DNA of 64,000 nt. Source: Powellomyces hirtus. Taxonomy: Eukaryota > Chytridiomycota > Chytridiomycetes > Spizellomycetales > Powellomycetaceae. This document shows, in pieces, positions 1-12,745 of the stretch. The position numbers and the translations under genes were made by a program. The DNA lies in NCBI GenBank assembly GCA_025526995.1, contig JAHLKG010000002.1, forward strand, positions 1,969,495-2,033,494. The letters are read 5' to 3'. The notes below the pieces were generated by a model. It was given only the letters and a program-made list of their open reading frames with translations. It had not been told where the DNA came from and did not search any database. The number at the start of each line of letters is the position of its first letter. Within the stretch, counting starts at the first letter, position 1.

Positions 1-488
1 GAAGGGTGGAGGCTCCCGGCCGTCGGAGGACGGTTCGAGACGGCATTGACGGAATCTCCGCCTGCAGGAATGGTGGAGGGCGTTGGTGATTTCATTTCGG
101 AAGCATCCACAGGTGCAGGTGTTGCCGGCGGTTGTTCTTCTGGGGATATTGTTGAGGCTGATGACAATGAAGGCTCAGCGACGGGAGCAGCAGCTGCCAG
201 TGGGGAAGGCGAAGGGGTAGAGGTAGTACTAGGAGCGGGAGGAGCTGAAGGTTGAGCGGCCCTGCTGGTTACAGTTGCAGTTGCAGTTGCTGATGCCGGT
301 GATGATGGTGATGCGACACTGGCAGTTGTTACAGCAATGATCGTTGCAGCAGCACTTGGTGTGTCCGTGGGGACCTTGTCTGCCAGAGCCAAAGCGTGAT
401 GAGCCTGGAGGGAACCAGCAGGAGGCGGAGCGCCAGGGTCGGACTCCTTTTGATGGAGTGGTAAATTGGTGTCGCCAGGAGATGACAT
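1..488 (-). CDS. N-terminal part of a Ser/Thr/Pro/Ala-rich protein, cut by the window edge
   Basis: On the minus strand an ATG at 488 opens a frame of 162 codons that stays open to base 1, so the rest of the gene lies outside the window. An in-frame TGA lies 18 codons upstream, so this is the first available Met, and its context (GCC before ATG) is good. The visible part is low-complexity: runs of Ala, Thr, Ser and Pro, a few acidic residues, no hydrophobic segment and no recognisable domain. It is probably a disordered N-terminus. Upstream (489-1300) the minus strand is pyrimidine-rich, as expected for a fungal promoter/5'UTR. The function cannot be named. Chance openness is unlikely but not excluded, given the biased composition. 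Confidence 0.55.
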   Translation of the reverse strand, partial: MSSPGDTNLPLHQKESDPGAPPPAGSLQAHHALALADKVPTDTPSAAATIIAVTTASVASPSSPASATATATVTSRAAQPSAPPAPSTTSTPSPSPLAAAAPVAEPSLSSASTISPEEQPPATPAPVDASEMKSPTPSTIPAGGDSVNAVSNRPPTAGSLHP

Positions 489-2313
489 GGCGACGGAGCC
501 GTTTCTTTCTGAAGCGAATGCTGATATCGTGGGAAAGCGGCTCAGCTGAGGCGGAAGGAGGCGTCGAAGGTTGTTGGACGGGGGTTGCCAGTAGTCTCAC
601 GGTAGCGTGCTTGTTTTGTTGTTGTAGGTCTTTTTTGCTGCGGGTAATGTGGTAGGGAGGTGTTGACCTTCCGCGCAAAGGGTAATGAGAGCGAGTTTGA
701 TTGAGAGTCGTACTGGGTGAGACAAAAAAAAAAAGAGGCGAGGCGAGGCGAATTGGGAGGGAGGGAGGGAGTGATGAGAGGAAATGAACGCGCGGAGGGC
801 CAGGCGAAAGGGCAAAGCGAAGGGTCAGACAGAAGACAGAGAGCGAAGGGAAGGTGAGACAAGCACTTTCGATGAGTTGACTGACTGACAGTGACAGATG
901 ACTGACTACTGTACTCTGCGCTACCGGTAATAATAGCAATAATAATGAGAATAATGATGGTGATGATGACGATGATGAAAAGGCAATCAACACGGCCGAC
1001 GCACACACTCACGCTCAGAAGGGGCAAAAAATAGGTCAAGTGCGGACGAATAATTTCGGGGGTAGCCACTCTCGTCGTTATTTCACTCTTTCTCACACAG
1101 GGGAAAGAGTAAAGTAGTAAGTAGTACGCAGGGCAGAACGATTTGATGATTGGAATGGTGACCGATGAGATTAGGAACACCGATTGTGAGACAAGAGTCG
1201 AGGGAAAAGTTTTTTTTTCTTGTAGAGGAGTAAGGCCACGCGCGCGTTCTCGCTCTTCACACTTCTTCTTCTTCTTCACAGTTTTCCTTTCTTAGGACGC
1301 CATCAAGTCAGTCATCAGTCGGTCGAAGTGTGAAATTGAATGAACACGCCATGCGAAATGTGAGTCATTCAGTGTCACACAAAGAAAGGGAGTCAAGCCA
1401 ATCGACACGTTTCTTCATTAAACCGAATATGGGCGGCGGTGGCACACAATGTGTCACAAACTCACTCAAAAATAAGGCACACAATGTCACACCCATTTCT
1501 ATCTTTACTCGCTCTCGCACGTCGGTCCAATGGGCTGAAATACGTATCATGAAGTGCCCTGCGCAATCCTTGGCTGTCGCACACACCATTTCACTCCATC
1601 ACGTGTCTCACTCATCCATCCTACATTCATCCAAACTCACAGCCACCGCAGATCGCAAAAAACGGGCCGGCCGCTTTCAGTTGTGGAACCACGGAAATAC
1701 GGATGAATTGTCAGCCCACGTGCAAGTCCAAATCACATGAGCGAGCGAGCACAAGTTCCGCTCCGCTGCTTAGTCGGGCGACCTCTCCCGCTTCCGCCTC
1801 TGGCTCCCACCCCACGCCTATACGACCCGATACGATTGTGGGGAATGGCTCTGATACGATGGATGGACGGGATGGGAGAGACGCAGGGAGAGCCGTTTTG
1901 TTCGTTGATCAGATCGCTCGGTTATACAACCTCGTGTTCGCGCGGGTACAAGAGCGGCTATACAAACTCGTGTTCGGGGGCGTACGCTCGTCCGTTAATG
2001 GCATATTGGCCGTCTCTCCAGGCACACGCTTCGGCGCTTATACAAACCCGTGTTCGGGGCGCATATTCGTCCGTCAAGTGGTACATTGTCGCCTCTCCAT
2101 GCTTCGGCAAAAGCACGGGGTGCTAGCTTGAACTTGATTCATTAGCATTGCGAACAAATTTCAAATTTACAGCGTCGTGGAAGGAAGCAAGACCAGTGCG
2201 ACTACGTACTCGGTTTTCGCGTGTCCACTTGCGCTCACTACCCGAGATATTGAATGTGCGCCAGATCGAATGAAAACAATGGAAAAGGAAAACGATATAA
2301 AAAGGAGCCCGAG
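489..2313. other. Intergenic region, no convincing gene
   Basis: No coding frame here has recognisable protein character. The part next to 488 is GA-rich on the plus strand (CT-rich on the minus), probably the promoter/leader of the truncated gene. At about 1919-2110 there are three diverged copies of a module beginning TATACAAAC(T/C)CGTGTTCG, described separately. Confidence 0.5.
1919..2110. repeat. Three diverged direct-repeat modules
   Basis: The core TATACAAnCnCGTGTTCG recurs near 1923, 1959 and 2039. Copies two and three continue in parallel through a GCGTACGCTCGTCCGT-like stretch and a GTCTCTCC segment, giving a unit of about 80 bp. No function is evident. Confidence 0.6.
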
Positions 2314-2396
2314 TGACGAGAGTGGGATTTGAACCCACGCCTCCGGAGAGATCAGGGCCTTAACCTGACGCCTTAGACCAACTCGGCCATCTCGCC
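2314..2396 (-). tRNA. tRNA-Leu(AAG), copy 1
   Basis: The gene is 83 nt and intronless. The minus strand folds as acceptor GGCGAGA/TCTCGTC, an anticodon stem TCAGG/CCTGA around loop TTAAGGC (anticodon AAG), a long variable arm typical of Leu, a T arm GTGGG/CCCAC and discriminator A. The internal A box (TGGCCGAGTTGG) and B box (GGTTCAAATCC) are intact. It is identical to the five other copies in the window. Confidence 0.97.
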
Positions 2397-2927
2397 TGGA
2401 TGTATATCGAATTTTTAGTCTCAACTCCACTATATCAACTAATGTGCGCCTGGATTAAGCCAGATCCAACCAGCACAACCGACGGCTGCGCCACGCTTGC
2501 TTGAGGCGCGTTCTTTGGCTGGGACGGCACCCTTGCTTCTGTCTTCACTTGTAGACCCTCGGAAGACTGAATGAATAAACACTTCGAGGGGTACACGATG
2601 GATAATGTCTCATTACACCTTCTTCCTAAAATTGAGCCCGTGTTCGAAAATGCGTAAAGGAAACATTGCGTCCATCTATCAGGCACTCATTCTCTCTATC
2701 CAAAAAAAAAAAACCCCCCACATGTTCCCTCCGTATCCTATCCCGCTCTGCCCTCTCTTTCCCTTGCTCCTTTGATCCTCTTGATGCATTTGTCGCTGTG
2801 GATGCAAATTTATCACTTGGGGTGATTTCCAATGCTTTAGGGAATCTCGCATCGATGTGAGGAGGTGGTTGTGCCCAAGATCCAGATTTTTTTGTCAGAG
2901 AAGAAAGACGTCCCGCTCTGACAACCA

Positions 2928-3010
2928 GGCGAGATGGCCGAGTTGGTCTAAGGCGTCAGGTTAAGGCCCTGATCTCTCCGGAGGCGTGGGTTCAAATCCC
3001 ACTCTCGTCA
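2928..3010 (+). tRNA. tRNA-Leu(AAG), copy 2
   Basis: This is the same 83-nt sequence as copy 1 in the opposite orientation, with the 5' ends of the two genes facing each other across about 530 bp. T-runs a short way downstream could terminate Pol III. Confidence 0.97.
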
Positions 3011-3681
3011 TAAGGCTACATTTCTTTTTGCCTGTCTCTCATCTTTTTCTTTCTTTTTTTTTTGTTCTCTTCAGGGTCTACCTTTTCACGGCAATACTCC
3101 TCACTTATCCTGGCCCCTCCCAAATTAATCTTTCTCCCCAAGCTTATGGTGTTGGCCAGGATGCGCATGTTTTTTTTTTTGTTTCATTTTGTCAGTTTAC
3201 ATCAAAAAGCATGGCACCCCGATCGGATCACCTCACAGGCCCCCACGGCGTCTTCAGAACGAATGGATGGGTCCATTGGGCTCCCGTGATACTGTGATAC
3301 AGAGTGATTGGGAGACGCGAGCAGATATTTGAATCGGGTCCTCCAAGAAAAAAATGCTGCTTGGGTAACAGAATGTTGGCTGGTGCACCATGTTGCACAC
3401 AGATGCACAGATCGTTTTTTTCAAAACGGTTCGGGAAGGTCAGTTGTATTTTTACATGGGTGTATGGAATGATGGATCCACTATTTACTTTTGATTCTCT
3501 CGGACTGTTGGGCTAGATGGGTCGTCATCTTGCTTTGGAGATATGAATATCATATATAAATGAGAGGCTACATGTCTTCAGCTACAAGCAAACAAAATGA
3601 GCATTGACAATTGTCGGGAAGCCCTATATAGAAGATGTGCGGTGTCGCTTGGCATGTATGTTATCTAGCTCAACTATCTAA
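3011..3681. other. Intergenic region, nothing recognised
   Basis: The stretch has T-rich and A-rich runs and no frame with protein-like character. It lies between tRNA-Leu copy 2 and the 3' end of the citrate synthase gene, so it probably includes that gene's 3'UTR. Confidence 0.4.
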
Positions 3682-6115
3682 CTAACGGCCTGCAGAGGTG
3701 GATTTTACGGTCGGTTGCTTGCCATCGAATTCAGCAACCTGGCTTCGTTTGCTGAAGGGGTGCTGGAACAAGCAAACAGAACGACACGTTAGAATTCTCT
3801 CCCCCCACCTCTCTTGGAGTTCGGTTACTTACACTATCGTGGCCCGTAATAATCTTGCTTCCCTCGCCACCGCGGGCATCGACGGGGACATACGCGCGAC
3901 GGCCCTCGCCTGTGTACACTTGTCGCGGGCGCCAGATCTTGGCATCCTTGTCGTCAATGGACTCGACCCAATGTCTGCAAATGGAGAGGGGGAATGAGAA
4001 TTGCAGCAGAGAAAAACAATAAGGCGAAAAGAAGACCACGTGGGGCAAAAATTACACAACTTACGCGAGCCATCCAGCAACTCGAGGGATCGCAAACAGG
4101 ACCGGGAAAAAGTCGGTTGGGAAGCCCATGGCTAATATGCGCGATCTTATGAGATGGCCATGCCCATCAATGCGTCAAGGAAGGATCTCCCAGTCACACC
4201 TACCCTTGTAGATCAACCCGCTGTAGAAATCCACATTCGGGTACAGCTTCTTGGCCGTAAAAAACTCGTCTGCCAATGCCCTCTTCTCCAGCTCAATAGC
4301 GACTTCAATCAAGGGTTCCTTGCCGCACACCTCAAACACCTCGTAGGCAATTTTGCGAATAATCTTGGCACGCGGGTCGTAGTTTTTGTACACGCGGTGC
4401 CCGAAGCCCATCAATTTCCGCTTGCGCTGCTTCACCTCTTCCAAAAAGCCCGACACCTTCTCCACCGTGCCGATGTCCTCCAACATGCGCAGCACAGCCT
4501 CGTTGGCACCCCCGTGCAGAGGCCCGTAAAGAGCAGCCGCGGCACCGGCGACGGCGCTGTAAGGATCCACGAGAGAGGAGCCAATGTGGCGCATTGCAGC
4601 CGTAGAGCACTGAACCAAAATGCAGGCAAGAGTCAGTGCGGGCCACGATCTCCTCACAAGAGGAGGAAAGATGATAGGTCATGGTTGCACGTACATTGAG
4701 CTCGTGGTCGGCGTGCAAGATAAACAGCACGTCGAGAGCTTTGGCAAGCTTGGGGTTGGGCTTGTAATTTTTTTCGCTGAGATGGTCCATCATGTACAAG
4801 AAGTTTTCCGTGTACGACAGATCGTTTCTGCAACGAGGTTGACGTTAGCCTAAGTAACAAGAAACCCACACAGCGCCATCACGTAGTTTGTCAGCGGGTG
4901 GATGAGTGATATGTGTGTGTGTCTACCGTGGCGCGTTAAAGTCACGTCCGATTCGGTGACGGTAGCAGCTGGCCGCGACGGTGGGGATTTTGCCCATTAG
5001 ACGCAGAATCTGCTTGTTGCGGACGCGCACGTTGTTTTTGTAAATGTCGTTTCCCTAGACACCAATAACGGCATATCCACAGGGAGAGTTAGCTAGTGCA
5101 GCGCACTCAGACACCTGTTTGGTGGCAAACTTACGGCGAGGGCTGGGTTGGCTTCAGGATGGAAAGTCGACATGGCTGCAACGGAGCTGATGAACATTCC
5201 CATCTGCGACCACAAAAAGGAAGAGGATCAGAAACGAGCCCCATCAAAGGCCATCGTCCATCGCGCGCCACACGCACGGGATGTGCATCGTAATTGAACG
5301 ACTTCATAAGCTCCTGCACGCGGGTGTGGATAAAGGTGTGACGCATGACCTGTCCCGTCCACATGTCAAGCTGGGCCGTCGTGGGGAGCTCTCCATAGAT
5401 GAGGAGGTAGGACACTTCAAGGAAGGTGGACTTTTCCGCGAGCTCTTCGATCGGGTAGCCGCGGTACCGCAGAATGCCGCGATCGCCATCAATGTCGCAG
5501 ATCGTGCTGCGGCACACGGCCGTGTTTTGGTACGCGGGGTCGAATAGCCTGAACGAGGTTCGAGATATATAAGAGGCCCGCCCCACCAAATAGAGTGGTT
5601 CGTGAATCTGTGGAGATACCTGAGTCCAGGGTTGGGGCCGTCCTTGATTTTTTGGAAATCTGTAGCCTTGATGGTCCCGTCCGTAATGGGTACTTCGTAC
5701 GTCTTGCCCGTGCGGTTGTCGAGAACAGTGAGACTAGGTCCGTTGCTCCTGCGGTGTTGACGATGAGCACAGATCAGCCGTGACTGATACATCGGTGTGA
5801 TTGCTAATATGCATACCTGCGCGGAAGAACAACAAAGCTCGTAGCATCGCCGTTGGCACCTCCGATGTCGAAACTCTGTCCGGACTTTTTATCTGTCAAG
5901 ACGAGTCCAGAGGGAATGCTCACCGCACTAGATATTGGAAAGTCGCAGGAGAAAGCATTAGAACATCGTCATAAACACACTCGCATTTGCGACTAGTAAA
6001 GCCTTGTCCCATCGTTGCCAGTCAGTTCTTACGTTTTGGTGGTTGCGCCAACCGCATCCCTGCTGGCGGCGAGATGGTTCGCAATGGCGCCAATGCGGTT
6101 CATAGGGTCGATCAT
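3682..6115 (-). CDS. Citrate synthase with an N-terminal PTS2 (peroxisomal/glyoxysomal type)
   Basis: It condenses acetyl-CoA and oxaloacetate to citrate. Eleven exons join in phase: 6033-6115, 5817-5927, 5620-5748, 5278-5548, 5135-5203, 4927-5054, 4695-4827, 4204-4609, 4065-4131, 3833-3974, 3682-3762, giving 539 aa. The catalytic motifs are all present: [13 protein letters not shown] (first His), [14 protein letters not shown] (second His) and PNVDFYSGL (Asp). The N-terminal part ([17 protein letters not shown], then [16 protein letters not shown]) resembles the bacterial-like class that includes plant peroxisomal enzymes. Residues 7-15 read RIGAIANHL, matching the PTS2 consensus R-(L/I/V)-x5-H-L, so import into peroxisomes for the glyoxylate cycle is the likely role. 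No PTS1 is seen; the tail ends STSAGR. The start at 6115 is the most upstream Met found in frame (a second lies four codons in). The last intron and short terminal exon are the least certain parts. Confidence 0.93.
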
Positions 6116-8020
6116 TGTCGTAGGCAAGGCGACAGACAGCTGACGGAGTGGAGGATGAATCAAAAAGAAGGGATTTGTTTTGCTATAGGTTGAAATGAGC
6201 AGATGGACCGCTTGGGGGGATGAAAGGAGAGAGATAGGAAAACGCCGGGATGAGATATCTCTTTGGCATGTGAGACGCGTGAGGTGACGAGTGTGACTCG
6301 CGCCTCATCTCATCCTCCCCCATCCTCTCTTCCTTTTTCTTTTTTTTCCTATTCCTGTTACAGGATGCCAGTCACGTCACTTTGAAAAGATTAATGAGAA
6401 ATCCCTTCATCTCACCTGTCGACTTCCTGGCTGATCTGGTGTATAACCCTCATGATGACGACAGCTATCTCAACTATTTCATTCTCCGCCACCGTCCAGA
6501 GATTGACAGTCAGAAGCGTTATCTGACGGAGCCAGCAATTCTTGAGAGCCTCCCCCCGGGTCAAGCGAAGGGGATATTGATGCTGCGTCCAAAGGGAACG
6601 GGATCGGCTAAGCACCACTTAACACCTGGCTGTTTAGAAACATAACCTCGCTGCGGAGCAGAAGGAAATGGGGTAATGGATTTCATGACGCCCCGATGTT
6701 GGTCTTGTTTACTCTTGATCTGGCACATCCCGCTCAAGTTGAGGAGATGGGGATTATAGCACCCGACTGTCCCGACCATGAATGACGATAGGGTTGTGAC
6801 GTTGACCAGAGATGTCCAAAGGCATGATATATATGCAGAATGTTGCAATGTCGCATCCGTATCACCTTCTTTGCAAAATATATCCAGTCCAGCCATTTTT
6901 ATATCGGAGACAACATTATACCTCTGCCGGGTGCTGTCAAAACGAAACGAAGCGGCCATTTTGAAAGTACGTCTGGTTGTGGCGTTTCGTTAACCGCAGC
7001 CAGCGTGTCTAATGCGGGATGGCGGCCGCGACGACCAATGAAGACGCCGATGCGGCAATGTCGTCTTCTGGACCTCTCGCTCACAGATCGCCTTCGGCCG
7101 CTTGTGTACTTACTGTTCTCACACTGATGCAGCGTTCCCCCACCCGATTGATGCAGTTCTTTTCTCGGCTTTTTGCGCCTATCGTTAATGTCGACCGACT
7201 CTCTTAAACCCCGCTGCCTGATCAACTCAAATGTGGTCATGACTGCACGGTAGGCGAGTGACCCCGGTTGTCATCGCTTTCGCAGAGTTTGCCAACCCTC
7301 CGGCCGCTTTTCGGGGCATCGAGCTGATGTGCTTTCCGCGCCCCACGTTGCGTTTCAGTGTCCGAGACAAGGCAGTGCCAGCAGACGATCATAAGACCTT
7401 CCCAGAGGATTACCTGCCTGACTGACCCGCGGATCTATTATATTCCAAGCATGATATAGGTAACGCTTCTCTGTGTGGTCTCTATGAAGTAATGCGACCT
7501 TCAATAAGAGATATCTGCCTGTCACTCATCAGTCTAACTGAAAACAGTGGTTGGGGGAGGGAATGTGTGATGCGCGATCCAGATGTCCGAAAGTCGCTTT
7601 GCTTACGAGATCAGCGAGTTTTAGCGTTCAAGTCAATTCTGAGACCTCTGACTTCTCCCGTTCTCTTCTTTTTTTCTCCCCATCTTACTTCTACGACGAG
7701 ACTGTGAAGGTTTTTTTCCTTCCTTCCTCTGTCCTTATTTGGATTGGATTGATTGAAGTGCCCCGCTCTCCGTCGCTCGCACTCTCACATCGTCGTTGCG
7801 CTCCGGCCCCGCTCTCGCTCTCTGAGTGTCCCTGTTCGTCTTGCCGGGGAACAATTGCCCACGATTGCACGCGCGTCAAAATAGCTAAACAAGACCAGCA
7901 GTTCTCCAACCCACGCCCCGTTGTCCCGCTTTTTCCTGCTGGGTCTGAACAAGCCGCTCGGTGTGCTCTCGAGAATGAGAATCACGAGAAGCTCCCTTCC
8001 ATCCGTCGCGGGGTGCGTCA
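6116..8020. other. Divergent intergenic region between citrate synthase and the SET gene
   Basis: About 1.9 kb separates two divergently transcribed genes, so it should carry both promoters. Several short open frames exist on both strands, but none has recognisable domains or clear splice partners. Pyrimidine-rich stretches near 6310-6350 and 7640-7700 fit fungal leaders. Confidence 0.45.
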
Positions 8021-11000
8021 ATGCCCCCGCAGCAGGAGACACGGGTGAAACTGCCAGGTGGGACCCGACAGTCGTACCTGCAAAGGAAAAGCTGAGATGA
8101 ACCGCGCATCGTGAAGCACCCTGGCGCACATAACTGAGTGTCTGAATGTTTTTGTTTGCATAGCAGCTCAACCCCGACCGACAGCCGAACCCGGACGCTT
8201 CGTACCAGCCGCTCCGCGACAAGCATCGAGCTACCCGAATCCGCAAAAGCGTCGGAAGCGGGAGGGAAAAAAGCCAAGACTGTGCGTTCGCGATGCGCGC
8301 TCCTGTCAGAGGATATCGTAGTACCGGTGGAAAAACAGAGCACACTGGACGAACATGAAGAGGAAGCAGATGACGAAGAAAGCATCATGCCGCTACGGAA
8401 ACGGTTGCGGTCCAGTCTATCTGGGTCAACATTACCGGTGCACCCTGTGAAGAACGACGCTAAGAAGACCAAATCGGAGAAGAATAACTCTTTTGCTACC
8501 CGGAAGGTTGAGGTTGTTTCTCCAGTAGCTGCGGCTGATGCTGCGGATCCGTCCGACTCGTCTTCCCGGTCCCAGATCCGCAATTTTTTCCAGTCCGCGC
8601 TCCCGGCGCTGTTCGAAGACCCCATCAGCTCCGCCAACGACAAGCGCAGCAAACACCCCAACCTCGGCACCTGTCTTTTAGAACACAACCTCGTCCAACT
8701 ACTGGACGCCGGCGGAATACCTGCATCAGGGAGACGACCCACCATGAGATCAACAAAAACTCGTAAATTGGACGACCTCCCCACCGCGCTCCAAGAATGG
8801 CTCTCGCCCCCTTCCAATCATACCGCAGCCCGAAAGGTCCGCACGGCCGCAAAACGTCAGAAACCGCCGCAGCCGCCTCGCCCGCCTCGCCCACCGGGTG
8901 CCTACGCCCGCGACGCTGAGAAACGGTGGGCCGGGCCGCCGCTGTTGGAAGAACTATACACGAAAAAAACGTATCTGTGTGCAGGTCTATATTCCAGCGC
9001 CTACAAAACCGCCATGCCTTCTCAATCCACCTCTACCAACTCCACCTCTACCACAAAAGCGCCCGTGCTGCCTCTACCTATGTATTACGGCCTCACCCTT
9101 CTATCTACCCAAGTCGACTTTACTCTCCCCTTTGACCTCTTCACCTACGCCAACCTCGCCCCGGGCGGCGTCCAGGCCGTCTACGCCCAGAACCCGCAAA
9201 AACCGCCTTCGCATTTCCAGAAAATCAGCAAGAATATCTTTGTGGACCGCAGACCCGCGAAATGCAAGGAAACGGCTGTCTGTCATTGTGAGATACCCGC
9301 CGATGGAAGCTCTGCGTGTATAGAGAATTGCCTCAACCGCTGTATGATGATTGAGTGCAACCCAGAGACCTGCCCGGCAGCGGAAAAGTGCGCGAACCAG
9401 AGGTTCAGGAATAGAGAGTCGGTGGATGGGATACAGGTTGTTTGGGTAAGCCATCGCACACAAATGCGAGCCGCATTTGTGTTCTCGCCTCCATCCTCGT
9501 TGAGTCATCTTTAGACATCCAACGATACTAATCATCGTTTCCCCCCTCTCGCGACTGTTCCCCTCTTGCCACAGACATCAGGCCGCGGCTACGGCCTCCG
9601 TTCCACGACCCGCATACCTCCTAGCACGCTCGTTCTCGAATACCGCGGCGAAATCATTTCCCAGGAGACTTGTCTGGACCGCATGCACGACATGTACGCC
9701 AACCTCGAAAACTACTACTTTCTCAACTATGCCCGTGGCGAAGTCATTGACGCCTGCCGCAAAGGCACCGACGCGCGGTTTGTCAACCACTCGTGCGAAC
9801 CCAACTGCCATATCGAGAAATGGATGGTGGATGGAGAGTTCGCCGTCGGATTGTTTGCGACGAAAACGATCGAGCCGGGACAGGAATTAACGTATGATTA
9901 TCGCTTCGAGTCGTTTGGACCCATGCAGCGTTGCCTGTGTGGCGCGGAAACATGTCGTGGATTTATTGGGGTGAATAAGAAAGTGGAGGTTCAGAAACCC
10001 GCCGTCCCTCCCTCAACGCTTCGTAACGGGCGCAAATCCAAACGGAAAGGAAATGCACCGACCCGCAAGACGCGCACAGCAACAACGCAACCTCCATCAG
10101 CTCCAATTCTGCCATCCTCACTACCATCCTACTGTGCTTCCCCGCCGTCCGAGTCCCCATCCTCGTCTGCTGCCTCATCCCCCGCACGAAGCACCGCTAC
10201 CCCCAGTCAACCTCACCCCCAGCAGCAGAACCTATCAATGGTGCAGGAACAGCAACAATCTCAGAGAAAAACCCACAAAGGCCGCCCTTACGTTCTCGAA
10301 CGCGAGTTTTGGCTCGCCAAACACCGCCAGCAGACTTTGCTCGCCTCTTACAAGAATGTTGTGAAAAATAGGCAATTGTACTCGACCATGCGCATGTTTC
10401 TGGTCAGGTGTGTCCTGAAGGGCGCGGTGGGCCTCGTGCCTTCGTCACTCGCTCGTCGCATGACCGTGACGATACCATCGACACCAACGCAACTCGTAGT
10501 AGAGCGACCCACCGAATCGTTATCACCCGCGGCGCTCCGATTGCGGGTTACGCGGCGTAAACGCACCCTCGATGATCTGGTTTCGGATTTGTGGACGCGG
10601 GCGGCGTGCGCGGACCCCAGATGGTCGTCGGTGCCCGACACGGCTGAGGACACGGAGGAAGAAGACGGACAAGCTGAAGAAGAGGAGGAGGATGTATGCC
10701 GAGAAGAAACGAATGAGATTGAGATCATTGGTCTGGGAGCGGCAGAGGTTGGAACGAGTGATGCAGGAGCAGAGGATGAGCTCGTGGATATGCCACCACC
10801 CCAGACGCCAGCGAGAACGGAAGCGGAGGGGGGTCCGAGCAAAAACGAGGGCAGAGTTACCCGCGCATCGGCTCGGAGAAAGAGCGGAGAATGCGATCGT
10901 GACACGCAGAAAGTGGGAGAAAGGAAGCTTGCACCGCGATGTAAACGTGGTGCTCCCACTACGGCTACGACATCACCCACCGACCCGCCCCTATCGGATG

Positions 11001-11905
11001 ACCATGATGGGGGAGAGAGTGATGAGAATCAGCGACGGGCTCCTTCTCGTCCTCATCGGCAATCGACGGTTGCTCATACGTATTCTTCCGCGCTGCATTG
11101 GACCAGGAGTGCCGCCAGCGCGCCCTCCCTTATCCCTGGCTCCCCCGAGGCCGCTGGCGCTGCTCCAGCCACGAAACCGCCTACTCGCGCGCGACAACAA
11201 CAGCAAGAAGGCCCGAAACACGAGGCGGGAGGGGTGGGGACAATGGAGGTGGAACCTCGGCGTACGTCGAGCCGCTTCAGTCATGTCGCCAAGCGGGTTG
11301 AAGAGATGGACGCGCGTCCCAGCAGCGGCAGGGGCAGGAGCGGCATGGGTGCGAGTGTTGCGTTGAGATCGGGGATGGCGCCTATCAAAACGAATAACAG
11401 TAACACTGGGGAGAAGACAAGAAAGCCTACCAATACCACCCCCCATACCGGCGAATTACCGACAGGATCCCACCAAAACAAGACGGTGACCACCATCCTC
11501 CGACATACCACCACCACTACGACCACCACCCACATTACCACGACCACGGGCCAAGACGACCACCGCGACGCGAGACATACGCGCAGCCGTACGGCGGGCC
11601 AGGCTGGTGCCAACACAAAGCTGGGCAGTCGTAAACGTGGACGCGACGAGCACGTGCACGAGGACGAAGAAGAAGAAGAAGAACAGAATGAGAGTGCGGG
11701 GCGAGGTGGTGCGGACAAACGGGCGGTGAATGGGAAGCCGAGCACGAAGAAGGGCCAACATGCGGGGAAGCAGGAACAGCACCCGTACCCGCACCCGCCC
11801 GATCCTACCACCACCCACCCGACGACCCTGACGACGACCACCACCAGGAAACGAAAAGCCCTCGCGCAATTGGAGCAGCCTGCGCGACCGTCCCGCCTGC
11901 GATGA
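8021..11905 (+). CDS. ASH1-like SET-domain histone H3K36 methyltransferase
   Basis: It is predicted to methylate histone H3 lysine 36 in chromatin. The model is exons 8021-8073, 8164-9445 and 9575-11905, about 1221 aa. Order of regions: a basic, disordered N-terminus; an AWS domain around residue 385 with its Cys cluster (KCKETAVCHC, CLNRC, CNPETCPAAEKC); a SET domain from about residue 446 (GRGYGLRS, EYRGEII, RFVNHSCEPNC, ELTYDYRF); post-SET CLCGAETCRGFIG; then a long low-complexity tail. The sequence KISKNIFVDRRPAKCKE just before AWS and the arrangement of AWS directly before SET resemble ASH1/ASH1L rather than SET2, and no WW or SRI domain is visible. The intron at 9446-9574 is well supported. 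The first exon is uncertain: an alternative ATG at 8097 with a donor at 8111 also keeps phase. The tail after post-SET has no bromodomain, PHD or BAH that I can see, unlike animal ASH1L. Confidence 0.88.
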
Positions 11906-12574
11906 TGAAACAACGACCCGCGAACCGCAACCGCTGCACCCCGACGAGCGCAAATGCAAAATGACAGGACCCAACCCCCCGCGCCGTCGTCCATGCGCAA
12001 CCGACCACCACCCGCTACCACCCCCCCGCCCCCCACCCGGCCCCCATTGTGCGCTGCTGAAATTGTGAACCTCTGCGAATGAGATGCATGAATCCCCCTG
12101 CCTTTTTTTCTTTTTCTTTCTTTTTCCTTTTGTTGCTCTCGCTCTTGCCGTGCCCCCCGTCCCTCATGGTGCGCGATATAACAAGGCTATAGAGCGGCAA
12201 AAGCGCACGAAAAAAAAAAGAAACCCCACGTACATCATACCCTCTCGCCCCGCCCTCACCCGCCTCCGCTCCGCACCGCCGCCGCGGCGTTGGTGTGGAA
12301 AGCAAAGCGGCGGGAATGCCAATGGCGCCGGCGGATTGTGGTATATAAATATATATATATAAACCAGCTTGTTCTCTTGTTGGAATAAATGTACAAAAAA
12401 AAAAAACCCCCCTCCCCCCCCCAAATCATGGGTTGTTGTGTGATGGTACGAATTTGGGTTTTTTTGGTATATCATCTGATTCGGAATGTGACAATCCAGG
12501 GAAGGGGAAAGAAAGAATAAAAGTAGATCATAGAATGATTTGTGTAGGAAAAAGAATGAAACAGAAAAATAAAG
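11906..12574. other. Intergenic region with homopolymer runs
   Basis: This stretch contains the 3' flank of the SET gene, C- and A-homopolymers around 12393-12420, and a TA-rich patch (12345-12362). No gene is seen. Confidence 0.45.
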
Positions 12575-12657
12575 TGACGAGAGTGGGATTTGAACCCACG
12601 CCTCCGGAGAGATCAGGGCCTTAACCTGACGCCTTAGACCAACTCGGCCATCTCGCC
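12575..12657 (-). tRNA. tRNA-Leu(AAG), copy 3
   Basis: This is an 83-nt sequence identical to copy 1, with anticodon AAG, intact A and B boxes and no intron. It lies just upstream of the 65-bp repeat at 12746 and the large orphan gene. Confidence 0.97.
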
Positions 12658-12745
12658 TCGCACAACGACGGTGTGAGCCGCAAAATAGTGATTCTTAGTA
12701 TTTGTCCCGACCGACCCTGAGCGACCAAGCAGCGAAAGAACACAA

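Noticed and set aside
229..1279. Two overlapping minus-strand frames of about 250 codons
   Set aside because: Low-complexity Ser/Pro/Leu sequence from a CT-rich leader, overlapping the real start at 488 in another frame.
11281..12036. Long minus-strand frames opposite the SET gene tail
   Set aside because: Shadow frames of the GC-rich low-complexity C-terminus of the methyltransferase.
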